DNA of 19,653 nt, from NCBI GenBank assembly GCA_965653225.1, contig CBFGZI010000069.1, positions 1 through 19,653 on the forward strand. Reading direction: 5' to 3'. Shown here in pieces: positions 1 to 7,741 of this stretch. The notes beneath the pieces are model-generated. The model was not told the origin of the DNA and made no database searches. It saw only the letters and a program-made list of their open reading frames with translations. Every line of letters begins with the position of its first letter. Position 1 is the first letter of the stretch. Source of the stretch: JALZDI01 sp965653225. Its GTDB lineage: Bacteria > Actinomycetota > Actinomycetes > Propionibacteriales > Nocardioidaceae. The translations under genes were made by a program, and so were the position numbers.

Positions 1-50
1 GAGACCCGCGACAGCGGCTACAGGCGCGGCCGGCGAAGGAGGAGCACGAC

Positions 51-953
51 ATGGGCAAGCTTCACCTGGGCGTGGCGTTGCCGAACTACGGCGAACAGCT
101 CAGCCCGCACAACCTCGTCGAGGCGCTGCAGGCTGCCGAGTCGCACGGCTTCGACTCGGCGTGGACCACCGACCACGTAGCGGTCCCCGAGCACGCCGCA
201 CCGGTGTACGGCAACATCAGCGAGGCGCTGGTCACGCTCGGGTTCGCGATCGGGCACACCACGAACCTGCGGCTGGGCACCTCCGCGCTCGTCGTGCCGC
301 AGCGGGAGCCGGTGCTCGCGCTCAAGCAGCTCCAGAGCCTCGACTACCTGTCCGGAGGCCGGCTGGTCACGGTCGTCGCGGCAGGGTGGATCGAAGAGGA
401 GTTCGACCTGCTCGGCGCCTCCTTCGGCGACCGCGGCCGCCGGCTCGACGGCTGGCTGGAGCTGGCCCGCGGCGTCCAGCGGCAGGCGCCCGGTCCCATC
501 GGCCACTCCGGGATCGTCGACATGGCCGGGCACTGGATGTCGCCTGCGCCAGCGCGGGACGACGGTCTGGAGATCTGGGTCGCCGGCGGCTCGGCCGCCG
601 CGCTGCGACGGGCGGCCGGCGTCGGCACCTGGCATCCGGTCGCCCACACGCCGGACGCGGTCCGCGAGGGCGCGGAGAAGCTGCGGGCGCAACGACCCGA
701 CGCCGCCGTCGTCCACCGCGTCGGGGTGAGCTTCGCCGACGAGCCCAACAGGGACGGGCGGGACGAGCGCGGCAGGTACGGCATCGCCGGACCTCCCGAC
801 TGGATCGCCTCCCGGCTCCTCGAGCACGTCGAGGCGGGCTGCACCGGCTTCGTCGTCACGCTCGAGGTGTTCAGCCCCGGGCTGGCCGAGCGCATCGACA
901 GGTTCGCCCGCGAGGTCTGGCCCACCGTGGTCGCGGAGTCGGGTACGGGCTGA
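51..953 (+). CDS. LLM-class flavin/F420-dependent oxidoreductase
   Basis: This 300-residue protein looks like a luciferase-like (TIM-barrel) oxidoreductase. Members use F420 or FMN to oxidise or reduce small organic substrates in the cytoplasm. The N-terminus (GVALPNYGEQ, then AAESHGFDSAWTTDHV at about residues 30-45) is the typical first strand and helix. The central LRLGTSALVVPQREPVLALK segment (about 75-95), the LSGGRL motif and GWIEEEF (about 120) are characteristic of the family, as is the late EIWVAGGS strand near 175. Length is normal. The ATG at 51 is supported by a strong AAGGAGGA ribosome binding site ending about 7 nt upstream. The gene stops 6 nt before the stop of the convergent regulator. 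Family assignment is firm; the substrate and the choice between F420 and FMN are not visible. F420 is favoured because the host looks actinobacterial. Confidence 0.9.
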   Translation: MGKLHLGVALPNYGEQLSPHNLVEALQAAESHGFDSAWTTDHVAVPEHAAPVYGNISEALVTLGFAIGHTTNLRLGTSALVVPQREPVLALKQLQSLDYLSGGRLVTVVAAGWIEEEFDLLGASFGDRGRRLDGWLELARGVQRQAPGPIGHSGIVDMAGHWMSPAPARDDGLEIWVAGGSAAALRRAAGVGTWHPVAHTPDAVREGAEKLRAQRPDAAVVHRVGVSFADEPNRDGRDERGRYGIAGPPDWIASRLLEHVEAGCTGFVVTLEVFSPGLAERIDRFAREVWPTVVAESGTG

Positions 954-959
954 CCGTCG

Positions 960-1775
960 CTAGGCGCGGGCTGCACTGCCCAAGCGGACCGGACGGCCGA
1001 CCGATCCGCTGTCGTGGGTGGTCTCGTACGCCTCGCGGGGCATCCCGAACGTGTCGGCGAGACCGATGGCGCCCGCGTCCGTGACGCGGACGGTGCGGGG
1101 CTGCGGTGTCCGCACGAGCCACCCGAGCTGCAGGAGCCGCTCGGTCACCGCGGCGCCGAGGGCGCCCGCGAGATGGTGCCGCTGCTCGGTCCAGTCCAGG
1201 CAGTACCGGACGAGCGGCCGACGGCCGCCGCAGAGCGCGTCGACGTCGACTCCCAGGTCGGTCAGCAGCCCGGCACCGGACTCGGTGAGGCGGTAGTCGA
1301 CGTCGTGCCCGGGCGCGGAGAGCCGGTCTGTCGGCGCGCTGCCGGGGTCGTACGTGCCGTCGCCGCCGGTGAGCACGTCGCGGTCGAGCATCGCCCGCAT
1401 CAGCTCGACGCCGACACGTCCCGCCAGGTGGTCGTAGCACAGCCGGCCCCGGCGCAACGCGTTCGCACGCGTCCCCTGCCTGAGCGAGCGGATCGGCACC
1501 GTAGGCGCGAGCCCGGCGAGCGCCTCGACGACTGCGACCACCTGCGGCGAGGCGATGCGGTAGTAGCGGTGCCGGCCCTGGATCTCCGACACCAGGAACC
1601 CGGCCTCGCACAGCTTCGCCAGGTGCTCGGATGCGGTCGAGGGCGCCACGCCTGCCTCGAGTGCCAGGACGCTGGCCGGAAGAGCCCGCCCGTCGACGAG
1701 TGCCAGCAGGACGCGGGCCCGGCTGGGGTTGCTCAGCAGAGCCGCGGGAACCGAGATGTCGGCGTCGCCAGCCAT
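960..1775 (-). CDS. ArsR-family winged helix-turn-helix transcriptional regulator
   Basis: This is a 271-residue DNA-binding regulator. Residues about 8-90 form an ArsR-type winged helix: a helix with LLSNPSRARVLLALVDG, a recognition region PSTASEHLAKLCEAGFL and a wing EIQGRHRYYRI. The remaining 180 residues include CYDHLAGRVGVEL and CLDWTEQRHHLAGALGAA. This is a C-terminal extension I recall from actinobacterial homologues, probably a sensor or dimerisation part. No clustered Cys metal site is apparent, so metal sensing is unlikely. I chose the ATG at 1775 because the winged helix begins just after it. An upstream ATG at 1847 would extend the gene through the inverted repeats of the promoter region. 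No clear ribosome binding site is visible. It is divergent from the DHA2 exporter at 1874 and probably represses it; that link is inference from position. Confidence 0.88.
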   Translation of the reverse strand: MAGDADISVPAALLSNPSRARVLLALVDGRALPASVLALEAGVAPSTASEHLAKLCEAGFLVSEIQGRHRYYRIASPQVVAVVEALAGLAPTVPIRSLRQGTRANALRRGRLCYDHLAGRVGVELMRAMLDRDVLTGGDGTYDPGSAPTDRLSAPGHDVDYRLTESGAGLLTDLGVDVDALCGGRRPLVRYCLDWTEQRHHLAGALGAAVTERLLQLGWLVRTPQPRTVRVTDAGAIGLADTFGMPREAYETTHDSGSVGRPVRLGSAARA

Positions 1776-1797
1776 GCGGTCCACGGTAACCCCGGCG

Positions 1798-1819
1798 CAG
1801 TTCGGGCTGCGCCGAAGTG
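1798..1819. promoter_or_regulatory. Inverted repeat, candidate operator between regulator and exporter
   Basis: CAGTTCGG (1798-1805) and CCGAAGTG (1812-1819) form 8-bp arms with one mismatch around a 6-bp centre. The repeat lies between the start of the ArsR-type regulator and the divergent exporter, a usual place for an autoregulatory operator of this family. Symmetry is seen directly; binding is inference. Confidence 0.45.
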
Positions 1820-1824
1820 TTGCG

Positions 1825-1845
1825 GGGCCAGACTGGGGTCTGCCC
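1825..1845. promoter_or_regulatory. Second inverted repeat upstream of exporter
   Basis: CAGAC (1829-1833) and GTCTG (1838-1842) surround a TGGG loop. GGG (1825-1827) pairs with CCC (1843-1845) across a single bulged C at 1828. It could be a second operator or a hairpin in the exporter leader. It lies about 30 bp before the proposed GTG start of the exporter. Confidence 0.3.
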
Positions 1846-1873
1846 ATCGCACCGACATCCCGGGACTGCAGCT

Positions 1874-3268
1874 GTGACTTCGAAGAAGGCGCTGGTTCTC
1901 GTGGCCATCTGCCTCGGCCAGTTCTTGATCCAGTTCGACCTCACCGTCGTGAACGTCGCGCTGCCCGACATCGGCCGCGACCTGGACACGTCGGTGCCCG
2001 GCCTGCAGTGGGTGGTCGACGGCTACAACCTCGCGCTGGCCAGCCTGCTGCTCGTCGGTGGCCGCCTCGGAGACCGGTCGGGCCATCGCCGGGTGTACCT
2101 GGCCGGGCTCGCGGTGTTCGCACTGGGCTCGGGGCTGTGTGCCCTGGCCTCCTCCACCGCCGCGCTGGTCGGCTTTCGGGTTCTGCAGGGCGTCGGCGCC
2201 GCGATCGAGCTTCCGGCGACGCTGGCGATCCTCACGCACACGTTCGTCGAGCGGAACGAGCGGGCCCAGGCCGTCGGCGTGTGGACCGGGGCCGCCGGCA
2301 GTGCGCTCGTCGTCGGGCCCGTCCTCGGCGGCGCGCTGGTGTCGGCCTTCGGCTGGCGTGCGGTGTTCCTGGTGAACCTGCCGGTCGTGCTGCTCATCGC
2401 AGTCCTGGTCCTGACCAGCGTGCGGGACGTGGCCAAGGGCGGTGGCCCGCTCGACGTGCCCGGCCAGGTGCTTGGCACGACCGGGCTGGCGCTGCTGGCC
2501 GCCGGTGCGATCGAGAGCGGCCGCCCCGGAGTCAGCACGTCACTGACATCGGGGCTGCTGGTCGCGGGAGCACTGAGCCTCATCGCTTTCGTGGCCGTGG
2601 AGCGGAACAGCCGGCACCCGATGCTGCCGTTGTCGTACTTCCGCCGGGCGTCCTACAGCGCGGCCAACGCGAACGCCTTCGTCATGGGCTTCGTCACCAT
2701 CGGCACGCTGTTCGTCTACTCGCTGTACTTCCAGCGGGTATGCGGTGACTCGCCGCTCGAGGCCGGCCTGCGGTTCCTGCCGCTCACCGTCACGTTCGTC
2801 GTCGTCGGGCCGCTCGCGGGTCGCGCGATCGCGGTCGTCGGTCATCGCCCGCTGATGACCACCGGCGCCGCCCTCTTCGGCGCGGGCAACCTGCTGCTGC
2901 TCAACACCGACGTGCATACCGACCCAGGCGTTACGTGGTGGCCGTTCGCCGTCCTCGGGCTGGGGTACGGGCTGCTGTCCACGCCGATGGCCGCGGCCGT
3001 GCTCGACTCTGTGCCGAGGGCACGTGCCGGCATGGCCTCCTCGACCAACCTCGCCGGACGCCTGGTCGGCGGGGTGTTCGGGATCGCCATACTCGGCGCG
3101 TTCCTGCCCTCCGGACCCGCCAACGCAGGACACGGGGCGTTCGCGTCGGCCTTCGTCGCCGCCCTGCACTCTGCATGTCTCGTCGCCGCGGCGGTGGCCT
3201 TCGCCGGTGCGGCCACAGCGGCCGCGTTCATCCGTCCCGTACGCGAGCCAGAGCTCGTCGACGCGTGA
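1874..3268 (+). CDS. DHA2-family MFS drug efflux transporter (14 TM)
   Basis: This is a 464-residue major facilitator of the drug:H+ antiporter-2 family, a proton-driven exporter of lipophilic drugs or metabolites in the cytoplasmic membrane. The first helix carries the DHA2 signature FDLTVVNVALPDI. It is followed by WVVDGYNLALASLLLVGGRL and the loop motif GDRSGHRR between helices 2 and 3. Length and the run of hydrophobic segments fit 14 helices. The GTG at 1874 gives the N-terminus VTSKKALVLV directly before helix 1. Upstream in-frame codons cross the inverted repeats and add a non-conserved leader. No clear ribosome binding site precedes the GTG, so the start is less sure than the gene. 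It is divergent from the ArsR-type regulator and convergent with the amidohydrolase (10-nt gap). Substrate unknown. Confidence 0.9.
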   Translation: MTSKKALVLVAICLGQFLIQFDLTVVNVALPDIGRDLDTSVPGLQWVVDGYNLALASLLLVGGRLGDRSGHRRVYLAGLAVFALGSGLCALASSTAALVGFRVLQGVGAAIELPATLAILTHTFVERNERAQAVGVWTGAAGSALVVGPVLGGALVSAFGWRAVFLVNLPVVLLIAVLVLTSVRDVAKGGGPLDVPGQVLGTTGLALLAAGAIESGRPGVSTSLTSGLLVAGALSLIAFVAVERNSRHPMLPLSYFRRASYSAANANAFVMGFVTIGTLFVYSLYFQRVCGDSPLEAGLRFLPLTVTFVVVGPLAGRAIAVVGHRPLMTTGAALFGAGNLLLLNTDVHTDPGVTWWPFAVLGLGYGLLSTPMAAAVLDSVPRARAGMASSTNLAGRLVGGVFGIAILGAFLPSGPANAGHGAFASAFVAALHSACLVAAAVAFAGAATAAAFIRPVREPELVDA

Positions 3269-3278
3269 CGAACACCCG

Positions 3279-4535
3279 TCAGCCGTCGCGGGTTGCGTGG
3301 ATCTGGCCGCGTGCCATCACCAGTCGTAGGTACTTCTCGGGTCGTGCCAGCACGGTGACGTCCTCGAGTGGGTTCTGGTCGACCACCAGCAGGTCGGCGT
3401 AGGCGCCGGGTGCCACCACCCCGATCTGGTCTTGCATGTTCAGCAGCCGTGCGGCGTTGCAGGTGGCCGCGCGCAGCACGTCGACCGAGGGCTGGACCTC
3501 GGCGCGGATACGGAACTCCTCACACTGGGCGGGGTGCATGCCGCCGAGCAGGTCGGTGCCGAAGGCCAGGTTGACCCCGGCCCGGTGCGCCGCCTCCAGC
3601 GCACCCAGCCCGGCGTCGAGCACGTCTTTGACCTTGGCCGCGCTGGCCGCCGGCAGCCCGTGCGCCGGTCCCTCGGTGGCCAGCCGCTCGTAGGTGACCA
3701 GCGTGGGCACCAGGAACGCGTCGCGCGCCACGAACAGCTCCAGGCTGTCCTGGTCCAGCAGGTTGCCGTGCTCGATGCAACGCACCCCCAACCGCAGCCC
3801 CCGGTTGATCGCCGCCGCGGTGTAGGCATGCCCGGTGACATAACGGTGCACCGCAGTCGCCTCCTGCACCGCCGCGGTGATCTCCTCCTCGCTGAACTGC
3901 ACCGAGTCCACCCGGTCGGTCAGCGACGCCACCCCACCCGAGAGCATGATCTTCAGATGGTGCGCACCGGTGCGCAGCTGCGCCCGCGCCCCTCGACGCA
4001 CCTGCTCCACCCCATCCACGACCAGGCTCAGACTGGCCGCGCACGGATGGTCGTCCAGCACCTGCCGACCGGCCGGACGCGGGTCACCATGCCCACCGGT
4101 CTGCGACAACGCCTTGCCCCCGAACACCAACCGCGGACCCGCCAGCAGACCCTCCTCCACCGCCGCCGCCAGCCCGAAGTCCGCCCCGGCCACATCGCGC
4201 ACCGTGGTGAACCCCCGCTCCAGCATCCCGGCCATGATCCGCCCCGCATGCGCGGTCACGTAGCTGCTCGCCCAGTCCGCCTGCGCCGTCAGGTCCGCCG
4301 TTGCCGCAGTCACATGCACATGCGCATCCACCAGACCCGGCACCACGAACCCACCGGCGACATCGACGGTCCGTGCGTCGTGGGCGCGCACGTCCGACCC
4401 GCCTACCTCCACCACCCGGTCGCCCTCGACCAGCACCCGCGCATCCCCGGCCACATCACCCGCGGCCGGGTCAACCACACAGGCGTTCGTGAACAACGTA
4501 CGCACAGCGGAACCTGCCGGGTCTCTCACGCTCAT
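3279..4535 (-). CDS. Amidohydrolase family protein (imidazolonepropionase/prolidase-like)
   Basis: This is a 418-residue metal-dependent hydrolase of the amidohydrolase superfamily, expected to be cytoplasmic. All metal-site landmarks are present: HVH at about residues 72-74 (GLVDAHVHV), a probable carboxylated Lys at about 195 (HHLKIMLSGG), His at about 236 (TGHAYT), His at about 256 (CIEHGNLLD) and Asp at about 328 (FGTDLLG). This pattern fits the imidazolonepropionase-like and Xaa-Pro dipeptidase-like branch, which cleaves cyclic amides or N-acyl/prolyl bonds. The ATG at 4535 is preceded by GAAGG about 10 nt upstream. A longer frame reaches 4664 but runs into the LtrA gene and adds unrelated sequence. 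It lies 67 nt downstream of the LtrA stop on the same strand and may be cotranscribed. The true substrate cannot be read from sequence. Confidence 0.9.
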   Translation of the reverse strand: MSVRDPAGSAVRTLFTNACVVDPAAGDVAGDARVLVEGDRVVEVGGSDVRAHDARTVDVAGGFVVPGLVDAHVHVTAATADLTAQADWASSYVTAHAGRIMAGMLERGFTTVRDVAGADFGLAAAVEEGLLAGPRLVFGGKALSQTGGHGDPRPAGRQVLDDHPCAASLSLVVDGVEQVRRGARAQLRTGAHHLKIMLSGGVASLTDRVDSVQFSEEEITAAVQEATAVHRYVTGHAYTAAAINRGLRLGVRCIEHGNLLDQDSLELFVARDAFLVPTLVTYERLATEGPAHGLPAASAAKVKDVLDAGLGALEAAHRAGVNLAFGTDLLGGMHPAQCEEFRIRAEVQPSVDVLRAATCNAARLLNMQDQIGVVAPGAYADLLVVDQNPLEDVTVLARPEKYLRLVMARGQIHATRDG

Positions 4536-4602
4536 GCGAATGGCGCCTTCGTTGCATGCATGGTCGGTGAGTCTATGCAGGCGCCCGCCAACGGCGCCGC
4601 CA

Positions 4603-5832
4603 TCAGGACGAGCCGACGATGCGACCGCCCGTGGCCGCGGCACGGTGGTGCTGGTCGTACACACCGATGGCGACCAGCGCGGCCACCGGAACGCACATCA
4701 GCAGCACGGCCCACGAGAGCGGGAGGCCTGCGCCGGTCGCGGCCGCGAGCACGAGGCCGGCGGCGGCAGCGACGAACACCGCCACGCTGTGCCTGCGGCC
4801 GGGACGGGCCAGCGGTGCGTGCAGCGCCCAGACGAGCACCAGCACGATCGCCACCGGCAGCCCGACGGTGAAGCCCACCAGCACCGGGGGCGCGGCGATG
4901 TGGTGCGTGATCGCCTCGGTGGCCACCTCCAGCCCGGCACCGAGCGCGGCCAGGCCGGCGAAGATCCCGTAGTGCCCGTAGCCCCAGAGGAACGCCAGGT
5001 CGCGACGGTTCTCCAGCCCGGCCGCGGCGGGCTTGAGGAAGTAGAACCACCACAGGCCGAACAGCAGCATCAGCGCGCCGGAGCCCAGCACCACCAGGTC
5101 GATGCTGCCGCCGGCCTCGGTGAAGGCGGCCTGGACGGCGGCGGTGGCCGCGAGCACGCACTCACCGAGGACGATGATCGTGAACAGGCCATAGCGTTCG
5201 GCGATGTGGTGGGGGTGCCAGGTGGTCGTGCGGACTCGTTCTGCCCACAGCGGCACGAGCAGCTCCGCGGCGACCAGGGCAAGGAAGCCGAACAGTCCCC
5301 AGGGCGGGTCGAGCAGCAGCCGCAGGACCCAGCCGAGCTGAAGCAGCGTCGTTCCGCCGGCGTAGCGGAGGCACGTGGCTCGTCGCTCCGGGTCGCCGGC
5401 GGCGGCACGCAGCCACTGCGTGACCATGGCGACGCGCATGACCACGTACCCCAGCGTGACCACGGCGAAGTCCTGGGAGGCGAACGCCTCGGGGACCCCG
5501 GCGGCAAGCAGGATCACGCCGCCCATCTGGACCATGGTCAGCAGCCGGTAGGCCACGTCGTCGGTGTCGTACGCCGAGGCGAACCAGGTGAAGTTCATCC
5601 AGGCCCACCAGATCGCGAAGAACACCATGAGATACCCGAGCACGCCCTGACCGACGTGGTCCGCGGCCAGGCTGTGTGCCAGCTCCGAGGCCAGCAGCGC
5701 CACGGCGGCCACGAACGTCAGGTCGAACAGCAGCTCCAGCGGGGTCGCGACGCGGCTGGACTCCTCGACATCCCGCGAGCGCATCGGCACCCGCCACAGC
5801 GCTCCGTCAAACCCCAGGTCGTCTTTCGGCAT
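4603..5832 (-). CDS. Low temperature requirement protein A (LtrA) family membrane protein
   Basis: This is a 409-residue polytopic membrane protein. The N-terminal part contains the LtrA landmark VATPLELLFDLTFVAAVALLA (shown in part: ELLFDLTFV), followed by FFAIWWAWMNFTWFASAYDTDD and later FGLWWFYF. These match the LtrA family, named from Listeria growth at low temperature; its biochemical role is unresolved. Hydrophobic segments run almost throughout, suggesting about 10-12 helices. The ATG at 5832 has an excellent GGGAGGTG ribosome binding site 4-5 nt upstream. A TTG/ATG eight codons earlier lacks one. It sits between the small membrane protein and the amidohydrolase on the same strand, but a hairpin overlaps the stop of the preceding small gene. 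Function beyond family name is unknown. Confidence 0.9.
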   Translation of the reverse strand: MPKDDLGFDGALWRVPMRSRDVEESSRVATPLELLFDLTFVAAVALLASELAHSLAADHVGQGVLGYLMVFFAIWWAWMNFTWFASAYDTDDVAYRLLTMVQMGGVILLAAGVPEAFASQDFAVVTLGYVVMRVAMVTQWLRAAAGDPERRATCLRYAGGTTLLQLGWVLRLLLDPPWGLFGFLALVAAELLVPLWAERVRTTTWHPHHIAERYGLFTIIVLGECVLAATAAVQAAFTEAGGSIDLVVLGSGALMLLFGLWWFYFLKPAAAGLENRRDLAFLWGYGHYGIFAGLAALGAGLEVATEAITHHIAAPPVLVGFTVGLPVAIVLVLVWALHAPLARPGRRHSVAVFVAAAAGLVLAAATGAGLPLSWAVLLMCVPVAALVAIGVYDQHHRAAATGGRIVGSS

Positions 5833-5886
5833 CAGGCACCTCCCCGCGTGCAGCATCCCAGCAGAGAGGTGCCGGCTCGATCTCCG

Positions 5887-5902
5887 GGCGGGTCAGCCCG
5901 CC
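5887..5902 (-). terminator. GC-rich hairpin overlapping the stop of the small membrane protein gene
   Basis: GGCGGG (5887-5892) and CCCGCC (5897-5902) form a perfect 6-bp stem with the loop TCAG, which contains the minus-strand stop codon of the small gene. There is no T-tract, so terminator function is uncertain. It may instead attenuate read-through into the LtrA gene. Confidence 0.3.
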
Positions 5903-6123
5903 GGTCCCGGTCCGGTCCGGTCCGGACTCATGCCCGGTGCTGCGCCGATGTCAGCGGCGGTTCCGGTGCCCCGAGGCGCCTTGGGGCGGACCACCCAGGC
6001 CACGCACAACAAGGCGAAGGCCGCACCAGAGGTTGCAGCCGCCACGGGATCCCCCACTATCACCAGCATCCAGATCCCCACCGCGGCCAAACCAAGTGAA
6101 GCCAAGCCTTGAAGTAACCTCAC
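5893..6123 (-). CDS. Small two-helix membrane protein, unknown function
   Basis: I do not recognise this 76-residue protein. It starts with GTG at 6123 and is preceded by AAGGAGAGGAG about 9-10 nt upstream, a good ribosome binding site that supports real translation. Two hydrophobic segments lie at about residues 4-24 (LASLGLAAVGIWMLVIV) and 30-46 (AATSGAAFALLCVAWVV). They are followed by a basic RPKAPRG segment and a Gly/Pro-rich tail encoded by a short CCGGT-type nucleotide repeat. It lies between an MFS transporter and LtrA, all on the minus strand. It could be a small membrane partner of either, but no sequence feature links it to them. Confidence 0.65.
   Translation of the reverse strand: MRLLQGLASLGLAAVGIWMLVIVGDPVAAATSGAAFALLCVAWVVRPKAPRGTGTAADIGAAPGMSPDRTGPGPAG
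5901..5925. repeat. Short CCGGT-type pentanucleotide repeat
   Basis: CCGGT-like units follow one another with one extra C (CCGGTC, CCGGT, CCGGT, CCGGT, CCGG). They encode the Gly/Pro-rich tail of the small membrane protein. Slippage here would change the reading frame of that tail only. Confidence 0.5.
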
Positions 6124-6148
6124 AACCGCCCACTCCTCTCCTTACGGC

Positions 6149-6178
6149 CGAACACATTAGACGCCTGAGGCGTGTTCG
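6149..6178 (-). terminator. Overlapping inverted repeats between MFS and small-protein genes
   Basis: CGAACAC (6149-6155) is the reverse complement of GTGTTCG (6172-6178). A perfect palindrome ACGCCT-G-AGGCGT (6161-6173) overlaps the right arm by two bases, so the two helices compete partly. The element lies just upstream of the small gene's ribosome binding site on the minus strand. It could be a terminator remnant, an operator or a leader hairpin. Confidence 0.3.
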
Positions 6179-6196
6179 ACCATGGAGTGGGCGGCG

Positions 6197-6213
6197 GAAG
6201 TCGCTCCGACTTC
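6197..6213 (-). terminator. Hairpin downstream of MFS transporter
   Basis: GAAGTCG (6197-6203) and CGACTTC (6207-6213) form a perfect 7-bp stem with a CTC loop, 21 nt after the stop of the minus-strand transporter. No T-run follows. Such U-less hairpins are common candidate terminators in high-GC actinobacteria. Confidence 0.45.
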
Positions 6214-6234
6214 GCCCGCGAGAAGCGGTGGGTG

Positions 6235-7659
6235 CTAGCGAGCCGTTGCGTCCATCGTCCGGCTGATGCTCTCCAGGTCCTTGCCCTTGGTCTCGGGGCC
6301 GAGCAGGTAGCCGGTGATGGTCAGCAGCCACAGGCCAGAGCTGATCATGAACGGGATCGTCGCTCCGCCGAGCGCGTCGATGCCCATGCCGACCAGCAGC
6401 GGCGCGAAGATCGACGGCACGCGGCCACCGCCGACGGCGATGCCGAACGCCGAGCCACGGATGCTCGTCGGGAACAGCTCGCTGATGTAGGTGTCGCCGA
6501 CACCCCACAGCCATCCCAGGGTCGCGATCATCAGGCCGCCGAAGAAGAGGAACGTCGTCAGCGAGTCGGTGCTGGCCGCCAGCAGCGTGGAGCCGATCAT
6601 GATGACTGCACCGAGGATCCCGGCCGGCCGCCTGCCGACCAAGTCCGCGAGCCCGGTTCCGAGGTAGGCGAAGAAGAACTGGGCGACGTAGAACATGATC
6701 GCGTACTTGATCGCCTCGGTCGCCGATGCGCCGAACTTGTCCACCATGAAGGTGGTGAGGAACACCGTGAGGCCCCAGTAGCCAACCGCGTTGGCGGTGT
6801 ACAGCAGCCAGCCGATGCCGATCCGGCGCCTCACGCCGGGGATGTGCCACAGCCGCTGCTTGCGCTCGCCGTTCGCCTGCTCGGCGCGAGACTCGTCGCG
6901 CATTCTCTTCTGGATGGCGCGCACGCTCTTGGCACGGTTGCGCGTGCTGCCACCGGCGTCCTCGGCCTCCTGCAGCAGCCGGGCCACCTTGAACTTGTCC
7001 TCGGTCTGCTCGATCACGTACCGCACGGACTCCTGCAGCAGCATGCGGAGGGCGAACACGCCGATCGCGGGAATGATCGCGATGATGAACGTCCACTCCC
7101 ACCCGAAGCGCGGGACGATGAACAGCGCCGCCAGACCGGCCGTGATGTAGCCGAGCGAGTACAGGGAGAACATGATCCCCCCGACGCCGATGGCGCGGAC
7201 CTTCGAGGGCCACATCTCCGCGGTGTAGGGCGCTCCGACCGCGAGCTCGCCCGCACCGCCGACGCCGGTGAGGAACCGCATCGCGGCGAAGAAGGGAATG
7301 TTGTGGCTCAGCCCGCCCAGCGTCGTGGTGGCGCCGTACAGGAGGATCGACGCGCCGAGGGTGTCCTTGCGGCCGAACTTGTCGGCGGCGATCCCGAACC
7401 CGATGGTGCCGAGGGTGTAGCCGACCAGCTGGATCGAGCCGATCAGCCCCATCAGGCTCGCGCTCGCACCGAGGCTCGCGGTGATCGCGGGCAGGATGAT
7501 CCCGTAGATGTTCACTGCGTACGCGTCGAACCCGTAGCCGAGTCCCGACGCGAGCGACACCATGAAGTAGTCCTTGAACGGGACCTTGCGGCCCACGTCC
7601 GTGCTGAGCTCACCTGGCTCTGCGTACGCGGTGGCGCTTCGCCCGACCGTGTCCGTCAT
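6235..7659 (-). CDS. MFS transporter, sugar/aromatic-acid porter type (12 TM)
   Basis: This is a 474-residue major facilitator, probably a proton-coupled importer of a sugar, organic acid or aromatic acid. Landmarks include GYGFDAYAVNIYGIILPAI in helix 1, the helix 2-3 loop ADKFGRKDT, ELAVGAPYTAEMWPSKVR after helix 4, the helix 8-9 loop LADLVGRRPAG, and the C-terminal PETKGKDLE motif typical of sugar and metabolite:H+ symporters. A charged central loop (about residues 210-270) separates the two six-helix halves. I chose the ATG at 7659, which has GGAG 6 nt upstream; the ATG two codons earlier would sit directly on that GGAG. An AT-rich inverted repeat lies about 20-50 bp upstream of the start. 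The gene is divergent from the DivIVA-like gene. Substrate not determinable. Confidence 0.9.
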   Translation of the reverse strand: MTDTVGRSATAYAEPGELSTDVGRKVPFKDYFMVSLASGLGYGFDAYAVNIYGIILPAITASLGASASLMGLIGSIQLVGYTLGTIGFGIAADKFGRKDTLGASILLYGATTTLGGLSHNIPFFAAMRFLTGVGGAGELAVGAPYTAEMWPSKVRAIGVGGIMFSLYSLGYITAGLAALFIVPRFGWEWTFIIAIIPAIGVFALRMLLQESVRYVIEQTEDKFKVARLLQEAEDAGGSTRNRAKSVRAIQKRMRDESRAEQANGERKQRLWHIPGVRRRIGIGWLLYTANAVGYWGLTVFLTTFMVDKFGASATEAIKYAIMFYVAQFFFAYLGTGLADLVGRRPAGILGAVIMIGSTLLAASTDSLTTFLFFGGLMIATLGWLWGVGDTYISELFPTSIRGSAFGIAVGGGRVPSIFAPLLVGMGIDALGGATIPFMISSGLWLLTITGYLLGPETKGKDLESISRTMDATAR

Positions 7660-7680
7660 CCGCATCTCCGCTCACTCGTG

Positions 7681-7707
7681 TGCACTAATGTCGAGTAAGT
7701 TAGTACA
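7681..7707. promoter_or_regulatory. AT-rich inverted repeat upstream of MFS transporter
   Basis: TGCACTAA (7681-7688) and TTAGTACA (7700-7707) form 8-bp arms with one mismatch around an 11-bp spacer. The surrounding AT-rich patch, which also includes ATATAA at 7707-7712, is striking in this GC-rich window and lies 22 bp upstream of the transporter start. It is probably the promoter/operator region of that gene; the regulator is unknown. Confidence 0.4.
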
Positions 7708-7741
7708 TATAAGTGAATCCGCAAACGAGGAGGCCCCAGAA

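Noticed and set aside
3432..6099. Long plus-strand frames (479 and 536 codons) over the amidohydrolase and LtrA genes
   Set aside because: They are antisense to two clear enzyme/membrane families and show His/Arg/Gln-rich shadow composition.
6172..7698. A 508-codon plus-strand frame
   Set aside because: It is antisense to the MFS transporter, whose motifs and topology are unmistakable.
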